NCBI RefSeq assembly: GCF_003688625.1
Contig: NZ_RCWY01000003.1
Span: 558,001 to 622,000, forward strand
Direction: 5' to 3'
DNA from: Sphingomonas sp. PP-CE-3A-406
Lineage (GTDB): Bacteria > Pseudomonadota > Alphaproteobacteria > Sphingomonadales > Sphingomonadaceae
DNA length: 64,000 bases
Shown: positions 55,316-64,000 of the stretch, piece after piece
Layout of the letters: every line of letters begins with the position of its first letter
How positions within the stretch are numbered: position 1 is the first letter of the stretch
Notes under the pieces: generated by a model
Database searches by the model: none
Seen by the model: the letters and a program-made list of their open reading frames with translations, nothing else
What the model was told of the DNA's origin: nothing
Position numbers and translations under genes: made by a program

Positions 55316-55353
55316 CTGCCTGTCGCGCCGTGGTATAGCGGCGCGACAGGCAG
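55316..55353 (+). promoter_or_regulatory. Perfect palindrome between dnaN and the antitoxin gene
   Basis: A 15-bp stem (CTGCCTGTCGCGCCG / CGGCGCGACAGGCAG) flanks an 8-nt TGGTATAG loop. The right arm runs into the antitoxin's ribosome-binding site (CAGGAG), so it could be a dnaN terminator, a VapB-type operator or an RNA hairpin hiding the site. It lacks a T-run. Confidence 0.7.
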
Positions 55354-55363
55354 GAGCCGGATC

Positions 55364-55615
55364 ATGGACTCGATCAACATCGCGGATCTGAAAGACGAGC
55401 TAGGCACACTGATCGACCGGCTCGAAGCTGGCGAGGCCGTGCAGATCACGCGCAACGGCCAACCCTTCGCCCGCGTAACGCCCCAGGCGCCGCCGCTCCC
55501 GCGCCGCAAGCCCATCGACGTCGACGCGTTAGAGGCGCTGGCGAAGTCGCTACCTCACGATCCGACGTCTGCACGTGACCTCGTCCGGCAGATGCGTGAC
55601 GGCTCGCGGTATTGA
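55364..55615 (+). CDS. Type II antitoxin, Phd/YefM family
   Basis: An 83-residue protein with a Phd/YefM-type N-terminal DNA-binding fold: 'INIADLKDELGTLIDRLEAG' and 'AVQITRNGQPFARVTPQAPP'. The C-terminal tail is flexible and should wrap the toxin. GGAG lies upstream of the ATG. Its stop overlaps the toxin start (TTGA), the usual antitoxin-first coupling. The pair should regulate its own promoter, possibly at the palindrome just upstream. Confidence 0.88.
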   Translation: MDSINIADLKDELGTLIDRLEAGEAVQITRNGQPFARVTPQAPPLPRRKPIDVDALEALAKSLPHDPTSARDLVRQMRDGSRY

Positions 55616-56040
55616 CCCTCTACTGCGACACGGCGGTGATGGTGTCGGCCTTCACCGCCGAGGCGCAAAGCGAGGAGGTACGCGCGTGGCTATCGCGACG
55701 GGCTGATACTTTGGCGGTCAGTCATTGGGTCGTCACCGAGTTTTCCGGTGCGCTTGCGATGAAACGGCGACTGGGTGTCATCGATACCGTTGGCTGGAAC
55801 GGTGTGATGGACGTGTGGCAACGGTTTTGTGCCGAAGAACTTCACGTAGAGTCAGTCACCGAAACCGATTTTGCGTTGGCAGCGACGTTGCTCGATCGCG
55901 GTGATCTTAAGCTGCGCTCTGGAGACGCCCTTCACCTCGCGATCGTAGTCGCGCGCGGTTGGTCCTTAGCAACTCTCGATCACGACCTTGCGCAAGCGGC
56001 TACGCAAATGCGCGTCGAAGTAGATGCCGTCCTCGATTGA
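55612..56040 (+). CDS. PIN-domain ribonuclease toxin (VapC-like)
   Basis: A 142-residue PIN-domain protein. Acidic active-site positions are visible in 'LYCDTAVMVSAFTAEAQ' (Asp near residue 5), 'WVVTEFSGALAMKRRLG' (Glu), 'LRSGDALHLAIVVARGW' (Asp) and 'LATLDHDLAQAA' (Asp). It should cleave RNA when freed from the antitoxin. The start is TTG overlapping the antitoxin stop. The gene is less GC-rich in its middle than the neighbours, consistent with recent acquisition of the pair. Confidence 0.9.
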   Translation: MTLYCDTAVMVSAFTAEAQSEEVRAWLSRRADTLAVSHWVVTEFSGALAMKRRLGVIDTVGWNGVMDVWQRFCAEELHVESVTETDFALAATLLDRGDLKLRSGDALHLAIVVARGWSLATLDHDLAQAATQMRVEVDAVLD

Positions 56041-56092
56041 CTCCTCGCCAGTCGCTCAATACTAACAGTGATGTCAGTAAGGAGTCGACTCG

Positions 56093-56902
56093 ATGGCGAA
56101 GCTTCCTCCGTTTCCCGGTACGACCGGTCGTCGCGATTGGCGTACGGCGTTCGATGCGATCAAGAAATTGCTCGCGAATGGCGACGACACGACGCAGGTG
56201 TTCCGGATCATGCGCGCGCTCAACGTCGGCAATGCGCCGATGAACTACGCGCGGCTGATCGCTTCCGAGCAGGGTGGCCGGATTGCCTATGATCGCGTCG
56301 AACTGGCGCAGCGTTTCTCCGACCCCGCGTTCGTCGCGAGTTTCGCGCCCGGCACGGTCGGGGCGGCGTATCGCACTTTCCTCGAGACGACGGGCTATTC
56401 CGCCGACGGGCTGGTCGAGGTCTCGCGGCTCGTGCCATCCGAGGACGACCTGGCGCACCCTTATGCGTGGTTCGGCCGGCGGGTACGCGACACGCACGAC
56501 ATCTGGCACGTGCTGACCGGCTACAAGGCCGACGAAAGCATGGGCGAAGCGGCACTCGTCGCGTTCAGCTATGCGCAGGTCGGCGGGCTCGGCTGGGCGC
56601 TGATCGGCTCGGCCGCGGCGTTAAAGAGCATGCGCGTTACCGGCAGCAAGCTGTTCGCCAAGGCGGTTTGGGAAGGCTATCGCAACGGGCGCAAAGCGAA
56701 GTGGGTATCGGGCGAGGATTATCTCGAACTGCTCCACGAGCCTCTCGATGCGGCGCGTGAACGGCTCGGGATCGTCACGCCTGTCGCGTATTTGCGGGCG
56801 CAGCGCGAACTCGGACCGGCGCTCGCATCGTATCTCAGCACGCAGAAGGCCGCGACCGCGGCAGCTGCACCCGTGATTGCGGCGGAGCGGATCGCCGCCT
56901 GA
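56093..56902 (+). CDS. Coq4-family protein (ubiquinone biosynthesis)
   Basis: A 269-residue protein with the Coq4 hallmark 'RRVRDTHDIWHVLTGY' (His135, Asp136, His139, with a Glu at 152), the metal-binding HDxxH-x12-E arrangement. 'NYARLIASEQGGRIAYDRVE' and 'AYRTFLETTGYSADGLVEVS' precede it. Coq4 acts in C1 decarboxylation/hydroxylation or scaffolds the quinone complex. TAAGGAG lies 8 nt before the ATG. It lies 52 nt after the toxin gene. Confidence 0.88.
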   Translation: MAKLPPFPGTTGRRDWRTAFDAIKKLLANGDDTTQVFRIMRALNVGNAPMNYARLIASEQGGRIAYDRVELAQRFSDPAFVASFAPGTVGAAYRTFLETTGYSADGLVEVSRLVPSEDDLAHPYAWFGRRVRDTHDIWHVLTGYKADESMGEAALVAFSYAQVGGLGWALIGSAAALKSMRVTGSKLFAKAVWEGYRNGRKAKWVSGEDYLELLHEPLDAARERLGIVTPVAYLRAQRELGPALASYLSTQKAATAAAAPVIAAERIAA

Positions 56903-56963
56903 CGCGCTGCTCGATAGTGGACCGGGCGTGTCGCTCGCGCAGATTGGTCAGATCGGTCCCTTA

Positions 56964-57038
56964 CTCCGTTCGTGCTGAGCGAAGTCTAAGCACTGGTGCT
57001 CGTGCCATGCCCTTCGACTTCGCCCGCGGCGAACGGAA
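56964..57038. repeat. Inverted repeat, family E (copy 4)
   Basis: CTCCGTTCGTGCTGAGCGAA and CCTTCGACTTCGCCCGCGGC...GAACGG are imperfect complements around ~20 nt. It lies between coq4 and recF. Confidence 0.7.
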
Positions 57039-57082
57039 AAGGGCGATGCAATCAGTTTCGAAACTGCTCTAAGGCCGAGGCA

Positions 57083-58303
57083 ATGCTCTCGCGCCTCGTC
57101 CTCACCGATTTCCGCAATCACGCCGACCTGACGCTGGCGCCGGGACCAGGGTTCGTCGTGCTGACCGGCGAGAACGGCGCGGGCAAGACGAATATCCTGG
57201 AGGCGGTGTCGCTGCTCGCCCCCGGCCGCGGACTGCGGCGCGCGGCGCTGGGCGAGATGGCGCGGCAAGGCGGGGCAGGCGGATTCGGCGTAGCGGCCAC
57301 GCTGTTTCCAGAGCGCTCGCAGAAGAACGCGGCAGAATTCCCCTCCCGCGTGCGGGAGGGGTTAGGGGAGGGCGCGACGTACGTACTGGCGTCCGCTCCC
57401 GAGGAAAACGCGCCCCTCCCCCGACCCCTCCCGCAAGCGGAAGGGGAGAAGAGTGCGGATGGGCAAACACCCGCAGTTGGCGAAGTCGACGTCGCAACCG
57501 GCACGCTCGCCTCTGCCCCGGAACGCCGCATCGTCCGCATCCAGGGCGCCACCACCACCGCCAACGCGCTTGCCGAGTGGCTCACGATCCTGTGGCTCAC
57601 CCCCGCGATGGACCGCCTCTTCGTCGCCCCGGCGGGCGAGCGTCGCGGCTTCCTCGACCGCCTCACGCTCGCGCTCGCCCCGAGCCACGCCCACCACGCC
57701 GCCCGCTACGACGCGGCGATGCGCGCGCGAAACCGCCTGCTCGCCGACGAAGGCCGCCCCGACGGCGACTGGCTCTCCGCACTCGAAGCGCAGATGGCCG
57801 AGCACGGCGCCGCCGTCGATGCCGCCCGGCGTGAGACGGTGACGCTGCTCGGAACACGACTAACGGAACAAGACGACGGCCCGTTCCCACGTGCCGGCCT
57901 CACGCTTGAAGGCTGGAACGGCGATACCACTCGCCTGCAAGCCGACCTCGCCCAGGGCCGTGCGCGCGACGCCGCCGCCGGGCGCACGCTCAGCGGCCCC
58001 CACCGCGTCGACCTCATCGTCACGCATCTCGACAAGGCGCGCGCCGCGTCGCTCGCTTCGACCGGCGAACAGAAGGCGCTCCTGCTCGGCATCGTCCTCG
58101 CGCACGCCGACCTCGTTGCCGAGCGGACCGGCCAGTCCCCCGTCCTGCTCCTCGACGAGGTCGCCGCACATCTCGATCCAGCCCGCCGCGCGGCGCTGTT
58201 CGCCCGCCTCTCAGGTCGCGGCCAGGTGTGGATGACCGGCACCGAAGACGCGTTGTTCGATGCGATCGGCGGTCAGGCAACGCGCATCGCGGTCGGGCGT
58301 TAG
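57083..58303 (+). CDS. recF: DNA replication and repair protein RecF with an in-frame repeat-derived insertion
   Basis: RecF is an SMC-like ATPase that loads RecA at gaps. Walker A '[20 protein letters not shown]' lies near residues 28-47. The core has '[20 protein letters not shown]', the signature '[21 protein letters not shown]' and Walker B '[17 protein letters not shown]'. The protein is 406 residues, about 50 longer than usual (~350-370), because ~53 residues are inserted at about 75-133, encoded by an inverted repeat (57337-57449) plus a short flank. The frame stays open and the core motifs are intact. The ATG opens [13 protein letters not shown], the normal RecF N-terminus. Confidence 0.93.
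   Translation: MLSRLVLTDFRNHADLTLAPGPGFVVLTGENGAGKTNILEAVSLLAPGRGLRRAALGEMARQGGAGGFGVAATLFPERSQKNAAEFPSRVREGLGEGATYVLASAPEENAPLPRPLPQAEGEKSADGQTPAVGEVDVATGTLASAPERRIVRIQGATTTANALAEWLTILWLTPAMDRLFVAPAGERRGFLDRLTLALAPSHAHHAARYDAAMRARNRLLADEGRPDGDWLSALEAQMAEHGAAVDAARRETVTLLGTRLTEQDDGPFPRAGLTLEGWNGDTTRLQADLAQGRARDAAAGRTLSGPHRVDLIVTHLDKARAASLASTGEQKALLLGIVLAHADLVAERTGQSPVLLLDEVAAHLDPARRAALFARLSGRGQVWMTGTEDALFDAIGGQATRIAVGR
57337..57449. repeat. Palindromic element inside recF
   Basis: Left arm CCCCTCCCGCGTGCGGGAGG GGTTAGGGGAGGG and right arm CCCCTCCCCCGACCCCTCCC...GCAAGCGGAAGGGG are near-complements around a ~45-nt centre. The layout matches the window's intergenic families (closest to B). It codes in frame for '[20 protein letters not shown]' and '[15 protein letters not shown]'. 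Confidence 0.85.
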
Positions 58304-58390
58304 GCTGAACGCGCGCTGTCGAGCAGGCTCACCGCGCGTTCAAGCGGGCGCGGGCAAAGCTCCGTCCATCGAAGACACGGAGAGATCATA

Positions 58391-59206
58391 ATGACCCGGA
58401 ATTTCACGCGCGCAGCCCTTGGCGTATTGATGGTCGCAGCAACCACCGCCCCCGTTTTCGCGCAAGTCCGAGACGGCGGACGGCCCGAGGGGCGTTACGA
58501 CATGAGCCGCGCCCCCTGGTTGCGCCCCGGCTACCGCCTCGAAGGCGCCGGCGTGCCGGTGCTCTACCCCGAACTGCGCAATACGCGGCGCGGCATCGCA
58601 TTCGTGATGCCGAACTTCGACGCGAACGGCGATGGCCGGATCAGCCCGCGCGAGGCCGACGACGCCAACCGCGAATTCGCGCGGATCGCAGGCCCCCGTC
58701 GCGACCGGTTCGACTGGGATGCGTATGGCCGTGACCCGGGCGGCTATCGCGGTGACCGCGGCGGCGGCACCACGGTGGTCGAGACCACCACGACGTGGGA
58801 TCGTGGCGCGATGCGCAATTACGGATTCCGCCAGACCCCACGCGGCGCGACTCTGACGCTGCAGGAGGACGTGCTGTTCCGCACCGATAGCGACGTGCTG
58901 CGTCCCGGCGCGATCGAAAAGCTGCGGCCGCTCGCCCGCTATTTGCGCGGCAACCCCGGTGTCCGCGTCGCGATCGACGGGTTCACGGACTCGCGCGGGA
59001 CGGACGCGCATAACCAGGACCTGTCCGAGCGCCGCGCGGCCAGCGTCCGCCAGGCGTTCGACGACATGGACGTGGTGCGCGCGCGGTTCAGCGTCGTCGG
59101 CCACGGCGAGCGCGACCCGGTCGCGACCAACGCGACGCCGGCCGGCATGCGCCTCAACCGCCGCGTCGAAGTGACCCTGCTAGGTCAGCGCGCCGACCGC
59201 TTCTGA
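58391..59206 (+). CDS. OmpA-family lipid/peptidoglycan-anchored protein with an EF-hand
   Basis: A 271-residue exported protein with a signal peptide (TRAALGVLMVAATTAPVFA). An EF-hand loop 'DANGDGRISPRE' lies at residues 77-88 in an N-terminal region followed by a Gly/Arg-rich linker (~115-145). An OmpA C-terminal domain spans ~155-265: 'LFRTDSDVLRPGAIEKLRPL', 'VAIDGFTDSRGTDAHNQDLS', 'ERRAASVRQAF' and 'GMRLNRRVEVTLL' (peptidoglycan contact Asp/Arg). The combination suggests calcium-modulated envelope anchoring. The ATG at 58391 follows a modest AGAGA site. Confidence 0.9.
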   Translation: MTRNFTRAALGVLMVAATTAPVFAQVRDGGRPEGRYDMSRAPWLRPGYRLEGAGVPVLYPELRNTRRGIAFVMPNFDANGDGRISPREADDANREFARIAGPRRDRFDWDAYGRDPGGYRGDRGGGTTVVETTTTWDRGAMRNYGFRQTPRGATLTLQEDVLFRTDSDVLRPGAIEKLRPLARYLRGNPGVRVAIDGFTDSRGTDAHNQDLSERRAASVRQAFDDMDVVRARFSVVGHGERDPVATNATPAGMRLNRRVEVTLLGQRADRF

Positions 59207-59211
59207 GGGCC

Positions 59212-59362
59212 GCCTCCCTCGCCCCTCCGGGGAGAGGGAAGGGGCCCGCCGCGCTTGCGGTGGGAAGGGAGAGGGGAGTGAGGCTCGCAAGACTGATCCC
59301 AACTCCCCCTCACCCTTCCGTCGCCTACGGCTCCTCCCTCCCTCTCCCCAAGGGGAGAGGGA
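59212..59362. repeat. Inverted repeat, family D (copy 2)
   Basis: CTCCCTCGCCCCTCCGGGGA...GCGCTTGCGGTGGGAAGGGA and CCCTTCCGTCGCCTACGGCT...CCCCAAGGGGAGAGGG; same family as 17.2 kb. It directly follows the OmpA gene. Confidence 0.8.
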
Positions 59363-59380
59363 CAAGCCCGCCTCCTCTAG

Positions 59381-62257
<2,877 letters not shown>

Positions 62258-62315
62258 GCGCGGAACATCGAGGGTCCAACCGCGCTTAACGGCCATCTAT
62301 CTAGGAGCGTAGAAC

Positions 62316-62588
62316 ATGGCCGTAGACCGGTTGGACATCGATATGAAGACCCTCGAGGACAATAGCGACCTGCGTCAGGTCGAGTTCGAGGGCGAAGTCA
62401 GCGAAGAACGCTATCAGTTCGCGGTGCAGTACGACGTGCTCGAAGCGCTCAGCACGGTGGCACCCGAGGGTGATGCGGTGGCGATCTTCCGGCAGCATCT
62501 CGACGAGATCGCCGATCTCGGCGTCGTCGCGCTGGCCCGTGACCCCGACCAAGAAATCGTCGTGATCAGCGAGAACGATCTGGACTGA
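62316..62588 (+). CDS. DUF1488 domain protein
   Basis: A 90-residue acidic protein ('VEFEGEVSEERYQFAVQYDV', 'GDAVAIFRQHLDEIADLGVV') that matches the DUF1488 pattern of unknown function. AGGAGC precedes the ATG. Its 3' end overlaps the convergent DedA gene by 23 nt, the second convergent junction in the window without a repeat. Confidence 0.85.
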   Translation: MAVDRLDIDMKTLEDNSDLRQVEFEGEVSEERYQFAVQYDVLEALSTVAPEGDAVAIFRQHLDEIADLGVVALARDPDQEIVVISENDLD

Positions 62589-63174
62589 CGGTTGGCTGAG
62601 GCGCGGCCTTGCGGGCGTGCCGGCCTCGCCAGAAGCGGATCGCGGCGATCACCAGCGCCGCGACCGCAACCAGGATCGCCACCCCGACCAGCTTCTGCTT
62701 CGGCATGACCTTGTCGACCAGTTCGATCAGCCCGTCGCCGAACACATAGCCGATCGCGGTAAAGACCACGCCCCACACCAAGGCGGAGATCGCGTTGAGC
62801 ACGACGAATGTGCGCGCTGGGATATGCGAGGTGCCGATCGCAATGGGACTGATCGTGCGCAGGCCGTACAGGAATCGAAAGCCGAGGATGAATATCGTCG
62901 GATGCCGGTCGAGCGTGTCGAGAGCCTTGGCGAAAGCGGGTTTCTCGGCGATCCGGCGGACCCGCTTGGTATCGCGGTAATGGCGCCCGGCGAAGAAGAA
63001 GAGCTGGTCCGCAAAGAACGACCCGGTCACCGCCGCCACCGCGCTGCCGACCAGCGGCAGCAAATGCTGGTGCGCGAGCAGCCCGCCGGTGACGACGCTG
63101 GTCTCGCCCTCAAATGCCGCACCGAGAAAGATCGCGGCCAGGCCGTACTGCGAAATGAAGCTTTCGATCGACAT
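62566..63174 (-). CDS. DedA-family membrane protein
   Basis: A 202-residue inner-membrane protein of the VTT/DedA group. Helical parts include 'QYGLAAIFLGAAFEGETSVV', 'SFFADQLFFFAGRHYRDTKR' and 'FRFLYGLRTISPIAIGTSHI'; the Glu in FEGET and Arg in FRFLYGLR are the residues typical of family members that move lipids such as undecaprenyl phosphate. The C-terminal ~15 residues are basic. Confidence 0.92.
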   Translation of the reverse strand: MSIESFISQYGLAAIFLGAAFEGETSVVTGGLLAHQHLLPLVGSAVAAVTGSFFADQLFFFAGRHYRDTKRVRRIAEKPAFAKALDTLDRHPTIFILGFRFLYGLRTISPIAIGTSHIPARTFVVLNAISALVWGVVFTAIGYVFGDGLIELVDKVMPKQKLVGVAILVAVAALVIAAIRFWRGRHARKAAPQPTVSPDRSR

Positions 63175-63216
63175 CCGCCGCCCTTGCCGGACCGCACCGG
63201 GTTTGGCCAGCCGTCG

Positions 63217-63717
63217 CTATCGGCCGAGATAGTCCATCTTGCCGATCGGCACGCCGCGCATCCGCAACAGCGCGTAGGCCGTTGTAATGTGGAAATAGAA
63301 ATTGGGCAGGACGAAGCCGAGCACATAGCTTCGGCCGGTGAAATCGACGCTTCCGCCCGACGTGACCAGCGTGACGGGGGCGTCCTCCTTGCCGTCGATC
63401 GCGGCGCGGGGAACGGTGTCGAGAAACGCTAGCGTCGCGGCGATGCGCTGCTGGAGCGCGGCGAAGCTGGCCTCGTCGTCCGCCATCGCGAAATTGAGGA
63501 TACCGCCGATCCGCACCATCGCGCCCTTGGCGGTGTCGCTCGCGCGTTGCACCTGCGCGGTCAGCGGCGCCATGTCGACGACCAGACGGGTGTCGAGCAT
63601 GTCCGCTTCGGCGATGCCATGGTCGCGGGCGAACGTCTCGCCGGCGGTCAAGATGGCCGAGAGGCTGGCAAAGCCGCGGCGAAAGGCGGGGACGGTGAGG
63701 TCGTAGAGGCTGGTCAT
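63217..63717 (-). CDS. DUF1993 domain protein
   Basis: A 166-residue protein with 'LYDLTVPAFRRGFASLSAIL', 'LVVDMAPLTAQVQRASDTAK', 'FTGRSYVLGFVLPNFYFHIT' and 'YALLRMRGVPIGKMDYLG'. This is the DUF1993 pattern, a DinB-like helical bundle; His in FYFHITTAY may bind metal. Function unknown. The gene downstream is DedA, 42 nt away. Confidence 0.88.
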   Translation of the reverse strand: MTSLYDLTVPAFRRGFASLSAILTAGETFARDHGIAEADMLDTRLVVDMAPLTAQVQRASDTAKGAMVRIGGILNFAMADDEASFAALQQRIAATLAFLDTVPRAAIDGKEDAPVTLVTSGGSVDFTGRSYVLGFVLPNFYFHITTAYALLRMRGVPIGKMDYLGR

Positions 63718-63735
63718 GCGCGAAGGCTAGGCGCG

Positions 63736-64000
63736 CTAGTCCGGCGGGTCGAGCAGGAACGCGGCCAGTGCGCTCCACGCGGGTTGCTTGGCCGCGAGCC
63801 CGACGGTGTGGAGCGGACTGCTCGACGGAAGCGCGACGATCTCCGCGCCGATAAAGTCACGTCCTAACAGCATCATGCCCTGCTTCAGCGCGGTGCCGCC
63901 GTTGAACGCGATCGCACGAAGATCGGGGAGGGTGGCGACGAGGCCGGCGACGTCGTTGCCCTCGGTATCGGCGATCGCCGCATCGGTGCTGCCCGCGCGG
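63736..64000 (-). CDS. Probable DNA-deoxyinosine/uracil-DNA glycosylase, C-terminal part
   Basis: The open frame ends at a TAG at 63736-63738 and runs off the right window edge, so only the last ~87 residues are seen. 'LPDLRAIAFNGGTALKQG' and 'VALPSSSPLHTVGLAAKQPA' are the mid and late motifs of the Mug/hypoxanthine-DNA glycosylase group, which removes deaminated bases. The N-terminus with the catalytic motif lies outside the window. It lies 18 nt upstream of the DUF1993 gene on the same strand. Confidence 0.8.
   Translation of the reverse strand, partial: RAGSTDAAIADTEGNDVAGLVATLPDLRAIAFNGGTALKQGMMLLGRDFIGAEIVALPSSSPLHTVGLAAKQPAWSALAAFLLDPPD

Overview
This window reads as a chromosomal segment of a sphingomonad (Alphaproteobacteria, Sphingomonadales; most like Sphingomonas). 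The basis is the very high G+C coding style, the rpmF-plsX-fabH-ihfA-merR order, an rnd-lptC-lptA-lptB-rpoN operon, a DivK-type regulator beside a DUF3572 gene, a Coq4-family ubiquinone protein, and the GC-rich inverted repeats in the intergenic gaps. I see no rRNA, tRNA, CRISPR array, prophage, insertion sequence or plasmid gene. About 70 protein genes are supported, nearly all in gene-dense, mostly housekeeping DNA.

Layout. 1-7 kb: 3' end of pheT, a sugar mutarotase, prfC, then a minus-strand operon rpmF-plsX-fabH-ihfA-merR. 7-20 kb: a MAPEG protein, exported M28 and M20 peptidases, a glyoxalase-II-like hydrolase, a pabB-pabC fusion, an aspartate aminotransferase, an exported single-cysteine MsrA, the nuclease gene pdeM, the potassium importer kup and a two-motif aspartyl protease. 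20-34 kb: the other three members of the ligase-associated repair set (Lhr-type helicase, MBL-fold exonuclease, ATP-dependent ligase), the rnd-lptCAB-rpoN operon, a glycine-rich double cold-shock protein, a glutaminyl cyclotransferase and a VirJ-like hydrolase. 34-45 kb: small membrane proteins, a GDT1-like transporter, rpmG, divK, a HAD phosphatase, RidA, a FemAB-like acetyltransferase, then a probable envelope-glycan block (two polytopic membrane proteins, a GT2 transferase, a methyltransferase) and argG. 45-53 kb: an EF-hand protein, cfa, a Tat-exported molybdoenzyme with its cytochrome b, a flavin reductase, a TauE/SafE transporter, rlmN, an IalB-like protein and a histidine phosphatase. 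53-64 kb: an outer-membrane barrel, dnaN, a VapBC-type toxin-antitoxin pair, coq4, recF, an EF-hand/OmpA protein, gyrB, three small conserved genes and the 3' end of a DNA glycosylase gene.

How the genes work together. Genome maintenance is over-represented: dnaN, recF and gyrB, the four ligase-associated repair genes and a terminal deoxyinosine-glycosylase-like gene. Envelope building is the second theme: Lpt proteins, plsX/fabH, cfa, the glycan block and several OMPs.

The most notable signal is a set of dispersed inverted-repeat families. They sit in almost every convergent gene junction, probably acting as terminators. One copy lies in frame inside recF and adds about 53 residues to the protein. 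I found no clear candidate for a wholly new multi-gene system. The best leads are the repeat-invaded recF, the uncharacterised glycan block (38.8-44.2 kb) and the toxin-antitoxin pair lodged between dnaN and recF.
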